From assembly GCF_049060325.1 (NCBI RefSeq), contig NZ_JBMGPW010000007.1:91394-155393 (forward strand): a stretch of DNA of 64,000 nt, read 5' to 3'. The translations under genes and the position numbers were made by a program. The notes below the pieces were generated by a model. That model made no database searches. It had not been told where the DNA came from and worked only from the letters and a program-made list of their open reading frames with translations. This DNA is from Vescimonas sanitatis (GTDB taxonomy: Bacteria; Bacillota; Clostridia; Oscillospirales; Oscillospiraceae). Positions 7,561 through 17,192 of this stretch are shown in pieces (the first letter of the stretch is position 1; every line of letters begins with the position of its first letter).

Positions 7561-9819
7561 GTGGCAGAAAACCAAAATTCCAACCGAAAAAACGAGAACG
7601 TACGGCGGGCCAACCGGATCATTCAGACCCGATCCTTTGTACTGATGATCCTGATGGGCGTCGTGATGTTCGTGCTGCTGTTTTTCCGGCTGTTCGACCT
7701 GCAGATCACCCGGCATGAGGAATTGCAGGGCAAGGCTGTGAACCAGCAGACACGGCGGACGGTGGTGACGGCTAACCGGGGCACCATCTATGACGCCGGC
7801 GGCAACATTCTGGCGATCTCCTCCAGCGCGGAGACCATCATTCTCTCCCCGCTGGAGATCGACAACGCGGTGAACGACACGGAAGATCCCGTCAGCTGGA
7901 CGAAGGAGTCGCTGGCGGCAGGGCTGGCGGAGATCCTGGGCAAGGACGCCTCGGCCATCCGGAAACGGATGGACAACGTGAAGTCCCAGTATGAGGTCAT
8001 ACAGCTGCGGGCGGACGAGGACACGGCGGCCAAGGTGCGCTCGTATGTGGACGAGAACAAGATCGCGGGCGTACACCTGGTGGCGGACACGAAGCGGTAC
8101 TATCCCTACGGCTCGCTGGCGGCGCAGGTCATCGGCTTCGTGGGCGACGAGAACACGGGGCTGTATGGGCTGGAGGCCTATTACGAGAAGGAGCTGGAGG
8201 GGCAGAGCGGACTGGTCATCTCCTCCAAGGATCAGGCGGAGAACGATATGCTGTATACCTATGAGCAGTATTTCGCCGCCAAGAACGGCAGCGACCTGAC
8301 GCTGACGCTGGACACCACCATCCAGTACTATCTGGAAAAGGGTATCGAGAGCATGGTGGATAAGTTCTCCGCCGCCAACGGCGCCAGCGGCATCGTGATG
8401 GACGCCAGGACCGGCGGCATACTGGCCATGGCGTCGTATCCCAACTACGATCTGAACGACTTTCTGACCGTCAGCGACCAGACGCTGCAGGAGCGTATCG
8501 AGCGCGGGGAGAGCACCGTGGCCGATATGCAGCTGCTGCAATGGCGCAACAAGGCGCTGAACGATACCTATGAGCCGGGCTCCACGTTTAAGATCCTGAC
8601 GCTGTCGGCGGCGCTGGAGGAGGGCGTGGTGGATAAGACCACCACCGTCAACTGCGGCGGCAGCGTCAACATCGCCGGCTACACCATCCACTGCTCCAAC
8701 AAGAACGGCCACGGCTTACAGACGCTGGTGCAGTCGGTGGGGAATTCCTGCAACCCGGCGTTCATCAACTACGGGCTGCGCATCGGCAACGAGAAGTTCT
8801 ATGAATACATGCGCTCCTTCGGACTGATGAACACCACGGGCATCGACCTGGGCGGCGAGGCCGTGGGCGTGTTCGCCGCGGACAGCAGCTTCACCCAGCT
8901 GGATCTGGCCTGCTACGCCTTCGGCCAGAACTTTACCGTGACGCCGCTGGCGCTGATCGCGGCGCAGGCGGCCTGCGTCAACGGTGGGTATCTGCACACG
9001 CCGTATCTGGTGGAGCGCATCACCGATAGTAACGGGAACGTGACCTATCGCCACGACGACACGCCGGTGCGGCAGGTCATCAGCGAGCAGACCTCCGCCA
9101 CGGTGCGGGAGTGCCTGGAATACGTGGTGGCCAGCGGCACCGGCAAGAACGGCCAGGTGGCGGGCTACCGCATCGGCGGCAAGACCGGCACGGCCGATAA
9201 GGGCCAGACCGGCGACGTGGTGGTGTCGTTCCTGTGCTTCGCGCCGGCGGACGACCCGCAGGTCATTATGCTCATCACCATGGACACCCCCAGCCGCGCC
9301 ACGGGGACCTATGTCTCCGGCGGCAACATGGTGGCACCCACCGCCAGCACCGTCATGGCGGAGATCCTGCCCTATCTGGGCGTGGAGCCCAGCTACTCCG
9401 CAGAGGAGCTGCTGGGCATGGACACCACGGTGCCCAACGTCATCGGCATGAGCGTGGAGGAGGCCAAGGCGAAGCTGAAGGACCGCGCGCTGAGCTATAA
9501 GATCGTGGGCGACGGCGAGACCATCACTGACCAGACGCCGGCCGGCGGTGCCATCATCCCCGGCAAGTCCAGCGTTATCCTGTACGCCGGCGAGGAGAAG
9601 TCCACGGGCAAGTGCGTGGTGCCGCATCTCATCGGCAAGACGCCCTCAGAGGCCAACACCACCGCCACGGCGGCAGGGCTGCTGATACGGTTCTCCGGCA
9701 CCACAGGCAGCGAGTCCAGCTCCGTCCGGGTGCTGAGCCAGTCCATCGACGAGGGTACGGAGGTGGAGGCCGGCACGGTCATTACCGTGCAGCTGGGCGA
9801 CACGTCCGTGACGGACTGA
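7561..9819 (+). CDS. SpoVD/PBP2B-type penicillin-binding transpeptidase with two PASTA domains
   Basis: 752 aa from GTG 7561, seven bases after AGGAGG; an upstream ATG at 7483 adds an unconvincing Gly-rich stretch. It has an N-terminal cytoplasmic tail, a membrane helix (about 22-45), a PBP dimerisation domain (NRGTIYDAGGNILA), and a transpeptidase with the active serine in EPGSTFKIL, an SCN triad (GNSCNPAF) and KTGTAD. Two C-terminal PASTA domains follow (VPNVIGMSVEEAKAKL and VPHLIGKTPSEAN). It cross-links septal peptidoglycan; paralogues in spore formers (SpoVD) act on cortex, and the sequence alone does not separate the two roles. The partner glycosyltransferase FtsW is encoded downstream. 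Confidence 0.93.
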   Translation: MAENQNSNRKNENVRRANRIIQTRSFVLMILMGVVMFVLLFFRLFDLQITRHEELQGKAVNQQTRRTVVTANRGTIYDAGGNILAISSSAETIILSPLEIDNAVNDTEDPVSWTKESLAAGLAEILGKDASAIRKRMDNVKSQYEVIQLRADEDTAAKVRSYVDENKIAGVHLVADTKRYYPYGSLAAQVIGFVGDENTGLYGLEAYYEKELEGQSGLVISSKDQAENDMLYTYEQYFAAKNGSDLTLTLDTTIQYYLEKGIESMVDKFSAANGASGIVMDARTGGILAMASYPNYDLNDFLTVSDQTLQERIERGESTVADMQLLQWRNKALNDTYEPGSTFKILTLSAALEEGVVDKTTTVNCGGSVNIAGYTIHCSNKNGHGLQTLVQSVGNSCNPAFINYGLRIGNEKFYEYMRSFGLMNTTGIDLGGEAVGVFAADSSFTQLDLACYAFGQNFTVTPLALIAAQAACVNGGYLHTPYLVERITDSNGNVTYRHDDTPVRQVISEQTSATVRECLEYVVASGTGKNGQVAGYRIGGKTGTADKGQTGDVVVSFLCFAPADDPQVIMLITMDTPSRATGTYVSGGNMVAPTASTVMAEILPYLGVEPSYSAEELLGMDTTVPNVIGMSVEEAKAKLKDRALSYKIVGDGETITDQTPAGGAIIPGKSSVILYAGEEKSTGKCVVPHLIGKTPSEANTTATAAGLLIRFSGTTGSESSSVRVLSQSIDEGTEVEAGTVITVQLGDTSVTD

Positions 9820-9857
9820 CGCCACACGTTTTGCGCCCAACAGAGCACACGGTTCCC

Positions 9858-9886
9858 TTTTGTCCGCGGACGAAATGTGGTAGAAT
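9858..9886 (+). promoter_or_regulatory. Internal promoter upstream of murE
   Basis: Extended -10 TGGTAGAAT (9878-9886) with a weak -35 (TTTTGT, 9858-9863) at 17 bp. It sits in the 105-bp gap before murE and would allow separate expression of the mur half of the cluster. Confidence 0.5.
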
Positions 9887-9925
9887 AGTGTGTATACCAT
9901 TATGCACAGATGCAAAGGAGAGTTG

Positions 9926-11383
9926 ATGATGAAACTGCGTGAGCTGTTGAACGGGCTGGATATTTTGGAAACAAACGCCGAGCTGGATAGCGACATCCGG
10001 GAGGTACGGTACGACTCGCGGCTGGTGGGATCGGGCGATCTGTTCATCGCCGTCACCGGCGCGGAGACGGACGGACATAAATATATTCCCATGGCACGGG
10101 AGAAGGGCGCTGCCTGCGTGCTGTGCGAGCGCGCGCCGGAGGACGGCGCGCCCTTCGTCCGGGTGGCGGACAGCCGCCGGGCGCTGGCGGTGGTGGGCGG
10201 CAATCGCTTTGATCACCCCGCACGGGAGATGACCATGATCGGCATCACCGGTACCAGCGGCAAGACCACCAGCACCTACCTCATCAAGAGCATTCTGGAA
10301 CAGAAGGCCGGGGCCAAGGTGGGCCTGATCGGCACGATACAGAATATGATCGGCGACCGGGTGCTGCACACCGAGCGCACCACGCCGGAGTCCTTCGAGC
10401 TGCAGAAGCTGCTGCGGGAGATGGCCGACGCGGGCTGCACCCATGTGGTGATGGAGGTGTCCTCCCACGCACTGATGCTGGACCGGGTGTACGGCATACC
10501 CTTCGCGGTGGGCATTTACACCAACCTGAGCCGGGACCATCTGGACTTCCACAAGACCATGGATGCCTATTGCGACGCCAAGGCGCTGCTGATGCGGCAG
10601 TGCGACGTGGGCATCTACAACGCCGACGACCCCTGGGCGGAACGGCTGATGGCCGATGCCACCTGCCGCCGGCAGTTCTCCTACTCCGTGAATGGTCAGG
10701 CGGACCTGATGGCGAAGAACGTGGCGCTGGAGCCCGGCTGCGTGGATTTTGACGCGGAGGCGGACACGGAATGGTGCCACGTCCACGTGGGCATACCGGC
10801 GCTGTTCACCGTGTACAACACACTGGACGCCATGGCCTGCTGCTGGAACCTGGGCGTGCCGCTGGCGGAGTGTGCCGACGCACTGGCGAAGAACCACGGC
10901 GTGAAGGGCCGGATGGAGATCATCCCTACGCCGAGAACGGGCTACACCGTACTGAACGACTATGCCCACAAGCCGGACGCGCTGGAAAAGGTGCTGCAAT
11001 CCGCCAAGGCCTTCGCCAAGGGGCGGGTGGTGGCGCTGTTCGGCTGCGGCGGCGACCGGGATAAAACGAAGCGGCCCGTGATGGGTGAGATCGGCGCAAG
11101 GCTGGCAGACTTTGTCATCGTCACCAGCGACAACCCCCGGACGGAGAAGCCGGAGGCCATTATCGACGACATTCTGGTGGGACTGAAGGGCTATGACACA
11201 CCCTATGCGGTGATCCCCGACCGGGTGGCCGCCATTCACTACGCCATGGACCACGCCCAGCCGGGCGACGTGATCGTACTGGCCGGCAAGGGCCACGAGG
11301 ATTACCAGGAGATCGACCACAAGCACTATCCTATGGATGAACGGGTCATCGTGGCCGAACACCTGAAGGAAACGCAGAAATAA
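9926..11383 (+). CDS. murE: UDP-MurNAc-tripeptide synthetase MurE (meso-DAP type)
   Basis: 485 aa. ATG 9926 follows AAAGGAG by 6 nt; the upstream ATG at 9890 lies within the promoter start region. Mur ligase domains in order: N-terminal UDP-binding (YDSRLVGSGDLFIA), ATP P-loop GITGTSGKTTSTY (about 112-124), central domain with TTPESFELQKLL and SSHALMLDRV, C-terminal domain with FGCGGDRDKTKRP. The signature DNPR (TSDNPRTEKPE) marks addition of meso-diaminopimelate rather than lysine, so the organism should have DAP-type peptidoglycan. Cytoplasmic, ATP-dependent. Confidence 0.96.
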   Translation: MMKLRELLNGLDILETNAELDSDIREVRYDSRLVGSGDLFIAVTGAETDGHKYIPMAREKGAACVLCERAPEDGAPFVRVADSRRALAVVGGNRFDHPAREMTMIGITGTSGKTTSTYLIKSILEQKAGAKVGLIGTIQNMIGDRVLHTERTTPESFELQKLLREMADAGCTHVVMEVSSHALMLDRVYGIPFAVGIYTNLSRDHLDFHKTMDAYCDAKALLMRQCDVGIYNADDPWAERLMADATCRRQFSYSVNGQADLMAKNVALEPGCVDFDAEADTEWCHVHVGIPALFTVYNTLDAMACCWNLGVPLAECADALAKNHGVKGRMEIIPTPRTGYTVLNDYAHKPDALEKVLQSAKAFAKGRVVALFGCGGDRDKTKRPVMGEIGARLADFVIVTSDNPRTEKPEAIIDDILVGLKGYDTPYAVIPDRVAAIHYAMDHAQPGDVIVLAGKGHEDYQEIDHKHYPMDERVIVAEHLKETQK

Positions 11384-11426
11384 AGAAAAGACCTCCGCGC
11401 GGCGCGGAGGGAAGGAGCAAGATAGT

Positions 11427-12425
11427 ATGGGAATTATGGAGATCGTGCTGCCTGTCGCGGTATGCTTTATCGTCACCGCCATCGCAGGCAAGCTGCTGAT
11501 ACCGGCGCTGGTAAAGCTGAAGGCGGGACAGTCCATCAAGGAGATCGGGCCCTCCTGGCACATGACGAAGCAGGGCACCCCCACCATGGGCGGGCTGATG
11601 TTCATCATCGGCATCGGCCTCACCATCGTCGTGTTGGGCTGGCAGCGGATGATGGCCGGCAGCTTCGTACACCTGTATGTGTACCTGTTCGCGCTGGTAT
11701 TCGGCGTTATCGGATATATCGACGACTATCAGAAGGTGAAGCACCACCAGAACACCGGCCTGACCGCGCCGCAGAAGTTTATTTTGCAGCTGGCGGCGGC
11801 GGTGGCGTTCCTGTGCCTGATGCGGTACGAGGGGATGCTGAGCCCCAACCTGTATATTCCCTTCTGGAACACCCACATCGTGCTGCCGTGGATCGTGTAT
11901 CTGGTGTTCGCGGCCTTTGTGATCGTGGGCACCGTCAACGCCGTGAATATCACGGACGGTCTGGATGGACTGAGCAGCAGTGTGACCGTGCCGGTGGGTC
12001 TGTTCTTCCTGGTGATGGCGGTGATCTGGCCCGGCTTCGAGCAGCTGGGGCTGTTCTCCGGCGCACTGGTGGGCGGTCTGCTGGGGTTCCTGCTGTACAA
12101 CCACTATCCGGCCAAGGTGTTCATGGGCGATACGGGGTCGCTGTTTCTGGGCGGCGCCGTGGCGGCGCTGGCCTTCGCCTATGATATGCCGCTGGTGCTG
12201 ATCCTGGTGGGCATCGTGTATATCTGCGAGACACTGAGCGACATTATCCAGGTGGGCTATTTCAAACTGACCCACGGCAAGCGCATCTTCAAGATGGCGC
12301 CGCTGCACCATCACTTCGAGATGTGCGGCTGGAAGGAGACCAAGGTGGTGGCGGTGTTCACCGCCGTCAGTGTCATAGGCTGCGTCATCGCCTATCTGGC
12401 CGTGTGCCAGCGCTTCAGCTTCTAA
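11427..12425 (+). CDS. mraY: Phospho-N-acetylmuramoyl-pentapeptide transferase MraY
   Basis: 332 aa with about ten membrane helices. Conserved MraY motifs: GTPTMGG (about 51-57), the aspartates of GYIDDYQKV, VNAVNITDGLDGL, FMGDTGSLFLGG and the catalytic-loop PLHHHFEM. It moves phospho-MurNAc-pentapeptide onto undecaprenyl phosphate to make lipid I on the inner membrane face. A short GC hairpin (CCTCCGCG/CGCGGAGG, 11392-11410) overlaps the region just before its SD. In most clostridial dcw clusters murF precedes and murD follows; both are absent here. Confidence 0.97.
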   Translation: MGIMEIVLPVAVCFIVTAIAGKLLIPALVKLKAGQSIKEIGPSWHMTKQGTPTMGGLMFIIGIGLTIVVLGWQRMMAGSFVHLYVYLFALVFGVIGYIDDYQKVKHHQNTGLTAPQKFILQLAAAVAFLCLMRYEGMLSPNLYIPFWNTHIVLPWIVYLVFAAFVIVGTVNAVNITDGLDGLSSSVTVPVGLFFLVMAVIWPGFEQLGLFSGALVGGLLGFLLYNHYPAKVFMGDTGSLFLGGAVAALAFAYDMPLVLILVGIVYICETLSDIIQVGYFKLTHGKRIFKMAPLHHHFEMCGWKETKVVAVFTAVSVIGCVIAYLAVCQRFSF

Positions 12426-12461
12426 GGCTTCGCACTATTTTCACAGGAAAGGAGGGAGACT

Positions 12462-13667
12462 ATGACACGGGAGGAACAGCGCGCCCGGAAGGCCCAGCAG
12501 GAACGGATGCGGCAGGTGGAGCGCCGGCATAAGGAAGCCGCCCGCGGGCAGATGGATCTCCCCTTCCTGATCCTGACGCTGCTGCTGACGGTCATCGGCC
12601 TGATCATGCTGTTTTCCGCCAGCTTTCCCCGGGCCTATTACGACACCGGGGACGGCACCTACTACTTCAAGCGGCAGGCCGCCTTCGCGGCGCTGGGTCT
12701 TGTGGCCATGTTCATCGTCAGCAAGATCAACTATCAGCGCTGGCGCGGCGCGGGACGGCTGCTGGTGGGGCTGGCGCTGTTTCTGCTGATACTGGTCATC
12801 ATCCCCCACAACCCGCTGGCCATCACCTCCAACAACGCCACCCGATGGCTGGGCATCCGGGGCGTGTTCCAGTTCCAGCCGTCGGAGATCGCCAAGTTAG
12901 CGGTCATCGTCTACTTCTCCGACACCATCTCCAAAAAGCGGGAGAAGATGCTGACGTGGCGGCAGGGCATACTGCCCTACGTGGCGCTGCTGGCGGTCAT
13001 CGGCGTGCTGATGATGCTGGAGCCCCACCTGTCGGGCACCGTTCTGATCTTCGCCACCGGCGCGGTGCTGATGATCGTGGGCGGCATACAGGGCTGGCTG
13101 GTGGCGGTGGGCGTCGGCGGCGTCAGCGCACTGGGCTTTCTGTTCATCAAGCTGGCGGAGGCGGGCGTCATCAAGTACGGCGCGGCGCGCATCGAGATGT
13201 GGCACAACCCGTGGGAGGACTACTACGGCGACGGCTACCAGCTGGCGCAGAGCCTGATCACCATCGGCTCCGGCGGCCTGCTGGGCGTGGGACTGGGCCG
13301 GGGACGGCAGAAGTTCCTATACCTGCCGGAGCAGTACAACGACTTCATCTTTTCCGTGATCTGCGAGGAGCTGGGGCTCATCGGCGCGTGTGTCATCATG
13401 CTGATCTTCTCCATGCTGATACTGCGGGGCTTCTGGATCGCCCTCCATGCCCGCGACCGCTTCGGCGCGCTGCTGACGGTGGGCGTGATGACCCATCTGG
13501 CCTTGCAGACATTTCTGAACATCGCCGTGGTGTCCGGCTTCGTGCCCACCACGGGCATCTCCCTCCCCTTCTTCAGCTACGGCGGCACAGCGCTGTGTTT
13601 GCAGCTGGTGGAGATGGGCATCGTGCTGAGCGTATCGCGGCAGATACCGGCGGCACGGGCGGGATAA
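12462..13667 (+). CDS. ftsW: FtsW/RodA/SpoVE-type peptidoglycan glycosyltransferase
   Basis: 401 aa, start after AGGAGGGAG. About ten membrane helices; SEDS-family signatures include FSASFPRAYY, NNATRWLGI, FQPSEIAKLAVIVYF, EPHLSGTVLI, YHL-like loop WEDYYGDGYQLAQSL, and the C-terminal TTGISLPFFSYGG. SEDS proteins polymerise lipid II glycan chains with a cognate PBP, here probably the SpoVD/PBP2B-type protein upstream. The gene could be called spoVE equally well; the sequence does not decide. Confidence 0.93.
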   Translation: MTREEQRARKAQQERMRQVERRHKEAARGQMDLPFLILTLLLTVIGLIMLFSASFPRAYYDTGDGTYYFKRQAAFAALGLVAMFIVSKINYQRWRGAGRLLVGLALFLLILVIIPHNPLAITSNNATRWLGIRGVFQFQPSEIAKLAVIVYFSDTISKKREKMLTWRQGILPYVALLAVIGVLMMLEPHLSGTVLIFATGAVLMIVGGIQGWLVAVGVGGVSALGFLFIKLAEAGVIKYGAARIEMWHNPWEDYYGDGYQLAQSLITIGSGGLLGVGLGRGRQKFLYLPEQYNDFIFSVICEELGLIGACVIMLIFSMLILRGFWIALHARDRFGALLTVGVMTHLALQTFLNIAVVSGFVPTTGISLPFFSYGGTALCLQLVEMGIVLSVSRQIPAARAG

Positions 13668-13770
13668 AAGCGCAGGATTTGACAACATTCCGTATTTTAT
13701 TGCAGGAAAACTACTATTCGTATCAAAATATAGAGGTCGGACCGCCGCGGCGGTTCCAGGGAGCAGCAGA

Positions 13771-14892
13771 ATGAGAGTGATATTTACCTGCGGCGGCACC
13801 GCGGGACACGTAAACCCTGCCCTTGCGTTGGCGGGGTATATGAAGGAGAAAGATCCGGAGACGGCCGTGCTGTTCGTGGGCACGCCCACGGGCATGGAGC
13901 GCGAGCTGGTGGCCAAGGCGGAGTACGACTACGCCGCGGTGGAGGTCAGCAGCTTTCAGCGGAAGCTGAATGCGGCGGGCATACGCCACAATCTGCACAC
14001 GGTGCGGGTGCTGGCGTCCTCCGGACGGCAGGCGCGGGCCATCCTGCGGGATTTCAAGCCCGACCTGGTGGTGGGCACCGGCGGCTACGCCAGCTATCCC
14101 ATGGTGAAGGCGGCGGCCAGGGCGGGCATCCCCACGGCGGTGCATGAGAGCAACATGGTGCCGGGGCTGACCACGAAGATGCTGGAGAACTACGCCGACG
14201 TCATCATGGTGGGCTTTGAGGACTGCCGGCAGCACTACAAGCACCCGGAGCGCATCGCCGTCACCGGGACGCCGGTGCGGGGGGATTTCTTCCGGCTGAG
14301 CCGGGAGGAGGCCCGGAAAAAGCTGGGCTTTGACGACGGAGCCCCCCTTGTGGTATCCTTTTGGGGAAGCTTGGGCGCCAGCCACATGAACGAGTGCATG
14401 GTGGACTTCTTCCGCCGGGAGGACGCAGAGGGCTATCCCTTCCGCCACATCCACGCGGTGGGCAAGGGCGGCTGGGAGGCCATGGAGCAGAAGCTGCGGG
14501 AGCTGGGACTGCCCAAGTCCGACCGGTTGGACGTGCGGCAGTATATCTATGACATGGACGTGGTGATGGCGGCGGCGGACGTGGTGCTGTGCCGCGCCGG
14601 GGCCTCCACCATCAGTGAGCTGACGGCGCTGGGCAAGCCCACGGTGATGGTGCCGTCACCCTACGTCACCAACAACCATCAGGAGAAGAACGCGCGGCTG
14701 CTGGAAAAGCACGGCGGCGCGGTGGTCATCACGGAGCCGGAGAGCACCGGAGACGGGCTGTACAAGGCCGTTGAGGCCATCCTCTCCGATAATGAAAAAC
14801 GCATCTCCATGGCCCGGGCCATGAAGGAGCTGGGTATCCCCGACGCCACGGCGCGCATCTACGACACGGTCATGGCGCTGGTGCGGAAGTAA
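13771..14892 (+). CDS. murG: UDP-GlcNAc:lipid I N-acetylglucosaminyltransferase MurG
   Basis: 373 aa GT28 fold. N-terminal glycine loop TCGGTAGHVNPALALA, GTGGYASYPMVKAA, and the C-terminal donor-site motif CRAGASTISELTALGKPTVMVP. It adds GlcNAc to lipid I, giving lipid II, at the cytoplasmic membrane face. A roughly 100-nt gap precedes it; TTGACA occurs at 13679 but I see no -10 at proper spacing. Followed by a 70-nt gap to murA. Confidence 0.96.
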   Translation: MRVIFTCGGTAGHVNPALALAGYMKEKDPETAVLFVGTPTGMERELVAKAEYDYAAVEVSSFQRKLNAAGIRHNLHTVRVLASSGRQARAILRDFKPDLVVGTGGYASYPMVKAAARAGIPTAVHESNMVPGLTTKMLENYADVIMVGFEDCRQHYKHPERIAVTGTPVRGDFFRLSREEARKKLGFDDGAPLVVSFWGSLGASHMNECMVDFFRREDAEGYPFRHIHAVGKGGWEAMEQKLRELGLPKSDRLDVRQYIYDMDVVMAAADVVLCRAGASTISELTALGKPTVMVPSPYVTNNHQEKNARLLEKHGGAVVITEPESTGDGLYKAVEAILSDNEKRISMARAMKELGIPDATARIYDTVMALVRK

Positions 14893-14963
14893 GGGAGTCA
14901 CCCCTCTCCCCTGTCCGTTCATACAATGGCGTAGCTGTTGGATGGACGGGAAAGGGAGGGCAC

Positions 14964-16214
14964 ATGAGGTATATCACCATAGAGGGCGGCACGCCGCTGC
15001 GGGGCGAGGTGGCGGTGCAGGGCGCGAAAAACAGCGTACTGCCCATTCTGGCCGCCACGCTGCTCAGCGGGGATGTGTGCCGCATTGAGGGCTGTCCGCA
15101 CCTGAGCGATGTGGACTCGGCGGCGGATATCCTGCGGTACTTAGGCTGCGCCGTGCAGTGGGACGGAGACGATCTGCTGGTGGACAGCACCACGCTGACG
15201 CGGTGCGACATACCCCAGACACTGATGCGGCGGATGCGGTCGTCCGTGATCTTTCTGGGGGCGATACTGGCGCGGTGCGGCTGGGCGGAGCTGAGCTATC
15301 CCGGCGGGTGCGAGTTGGGGCCGCGGCCCATCGACCTGCACCTGGCGGCCCTGCGGGCGCTGGGGGCGGACATTGACGACGCAGGCGGGACCCTGCGGTG
15401 CCGGGCGCGGAAGCTGACCGGCTGCCAGATCGTGCTGGCCACGCCCAGCGTGGGCGCCACGGAGAACGCCATGCTGGCGGCCTGCGGCGCGGAGGGCGAG
15501 ACGGTGATCTGCAATGCGGCGCGGGAACCGGAGATCGCGGACCTGCAGGACTTTTTGTGCGCCATGGGCGCGGAGGTGCGGGGCGCGGGCGGCTCGGTCA
15601 TCACGGTGTCGCCGAGACGCAAGCTGCACGGGTGCGTGCACCGGGTGATACCGGACCGGATCGTAGCGGCCACCTATCTGTGCGCGGCGGCAGCCGCCGG
15701 CGGAGAGGTCACGCTGCGGAACGCGGAGCACCGGCACCTGGCTGCGGTGACCACGGTATTGGACCAGGCGGGCTGCGGCGTCCGCTGCGGTGAGGGGTAC
15801 ATACAGTTGGTGCGGAAAGGGCCGCTGCGGGCCGTACCGCCGGTGCGGACGGCGCCGTATCCGGGGTTCCCCACCGACTGCCAGGCCATACTGATGGCGG
15901 CGCTGCTGCGGGCACAGGGCACCACGGTGTTTGTGGAGAATATCTTTCAGAGCCGGTACCGGCACGTGCCGGAGCTGGCGCGCATGGGCGCGGACATCCG
16001 GACCGAGGGACGGGTGGCAGTGGTGTGCGGCACGGAACGGCTGCACGGCACGGAGGTAGTGGCCACCGACCTGCGGGGCGGGGCGGCGCTGGCGGTGGCC
16101 GGGCTGGCCGCCGAGGGCGTGACCACGGTGCAGGGCATCGGCCACATCCAGCGGGGCTACGCGGACCTGGCCGGGGACCTGCGGGCGCTGGGCGCCCGGA
16201 TCACGGCACAATAG
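14964..16214 (+). CDS. murA: UDP-N-acetylglucosamine 1-carboxyvinyltransferase MurA
   Basis: 416 aa, ATG after AAAGGGAGG. EPSP-synthase fold: GAKNSVLPILAATLL with the Lys22-Asn23 substrate pair, catalytic Cys at about 116 in YPGGCELGPRPIDLH, NAAREPEIADLQDF, and RTAPYPGFPTDCQA. It transfers enolpyruvate from PEP to UDP-GlcNAc, the first committed step of peptidoglycan synthesis. The active-site Cys predicts fosfomycin sensitivity of this copy. Clostridia often have a second murA elsewhere. Confidence 0.96.
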   Translation: MRYITIEGGTPLRGEVAVQGAKNSVLPILAATLLSGDVCRIEGCPHLSDVDSAADILRYLGCAVQWDGDDLLVDSTTLTRCDIPQTLMRRMRSSVIFLGAILARCGWAELSYPGGCELGPRPIDLHLAALRALGADIDDAGGTLRCRARKLTGCQIVLATPSVGATENAMLAACGAEGETVICNAAREPEIADLQDFLCAMGAEVRGAGGSVITVSPRRKLHGCVHRVIPDRIVAATYLCAAAAAGGEVTLRNAEHRHLAAVTTVLDQAGCGVRCGEGYIQLVRKGPLRAVPPVRTAPYPGFPTDCQAILMAALLRAQGTTVFVENIFQSRYRHVPELARMGADIRTEGRVAVVCGTERLHGTEVVATDLRGGAALAVAGLAAEGVTTVQGIGHIQRGYADLAGDLRALGARITAQ

Positions 16215-16248
16215 ACGAGACAACGAGAACAGCGGAGGAGCACGGACG

Positions 16249-17007
16249 ATGGCAAGGCGCAGACGGTACAACCATAAGCGGCGGAGAGGAAGCCTGAGCT
16301 TCCTCTACAAGCTGCTGGCTTTTGTGCTGATCTGCACCGCCATCTCTCTGGCTCTGACGCTGTTTTTCCGTATACGCAGCATCGAGGTCAGCGGCAATGA
16401 CCGCTATACCCGGCAGGAGATCATCGACGCGGCGGGGGTCAGCGAGGGGGACAATATGTTCCTGATGAACAAGTACAGCGCGGCGGAGCGCATACGCAAG
16501 GCGCTGCCGTATATCGAGACGGTGCAGTTCCGACGGTCGCTGCCGGACGGGCTTTCCATCATCGTGACGGAGTGCGCGGACCCGGCGGCCATCGTGCAGG
16601 ACGGGAAGGCATACCTGCTGTGCGACACGGGGAACATCGTGGACGAGGTAACGCCCGCTGCCGCGAAGCAGCGGATGCAGGTAAAGGGCCTGACGCTGAC
16701 AGACCCGGCGGTGGGTCAGCCGGCAAAGGCGGCGGAGGGGCAGGAGCTGGCGCTGGAGCAGCTGCTGACGCTGATGCAGGCGCTGGACCAGCGCGGCATG
16801 ACGGCAGACGTATCGCTGCTGGATATGAGCGACCCGGCACAGCTGACGCTGCGGTATCTGGAACGGTTCGACGTGCAGCTGCCCCGGGAGGCCGACTACG
16901 GCTACAAGCTGGACTATCTGATGGCCGTGGTGGAGAAGCTGGAGGTCAACGAAAAGGGCGTTATCAATATGATGCAGGAGGGGAAGGCACGGTTCATTCC
17001 GGAGTGA
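16249..17007 (+). CDS. ftsQ: FtsQ/DivIB-like cell division protein
   Basis: 252 aa: basic N-terminus (MARRRRYNHKRRRG), one membrane helix (about 20-43), then a POTRA domain beginning with IRSIEVSGNDRYTRQEIIDA and a FtsQ-type beta domain (SLPDGLSIIVTE, then YLERFDVQLP). It stabilises FtsL/DivIC at the septum. The place between murA and ftsZ is standard. No ftsA follows, as in many Clostridia. Confidence 0.88.
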   Translation: MARRRRYNHKRRRGSLSFLYKLLAFVLICTAISLALTLFFRIRSIEVSGNDRYTRQEIIDAAGVSEGDNMFLMNKYSAAERIRKALPYIETVQFRRSLPDGLSIIVTECADPAAIVQDGKAYLLCDTGNIVDEVTPAAAKQRMQVKGLTLTDPAVGQPAKAAEGQELALEQLLTLMQALDQRGMTADVSLLDMSDPAQLTLRYLERFDVQLPREADYGYKLDYLMAVVEKLEVNEKGVINMMQEGKARFIPE

Positions 17008-17096
17008 TGCCGCGCGTACCGCACCGCATCGGGGACACTGCGTAGGTACTTCATGCTCCCGGCACAAAACTTTTTCGGTAAATTAAGTGCTTGCAC

Positions 17097-17125
17097 TTGA
17101 CGCTTGCGCCAATTCGTAATACAAT
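17097..17125 (+). promoter_or_regulatory. ftsZ promoter
   Basis: TTGACG (17097-17102), 17-bp spacer, TACAAT (17120-17125), about 65 bp upstream of the ftsZ start and after ftsQ. It should allow ftsZ expression independent of the long dcw transcript. Confidence 0.75.
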
Positions 17126-17192
17126 ACAAGATATAGCATTTACCAGGAGATAATCCGTCATTTTCATACAAATTATGGCAGGAGGAGCAGAC

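Noticed and set aside
13679..13730. TTGACA before murG as a promoter
   Set aside because: No -10-like hexamer at 16-18 bp; the A/T-rich gap is noted only.
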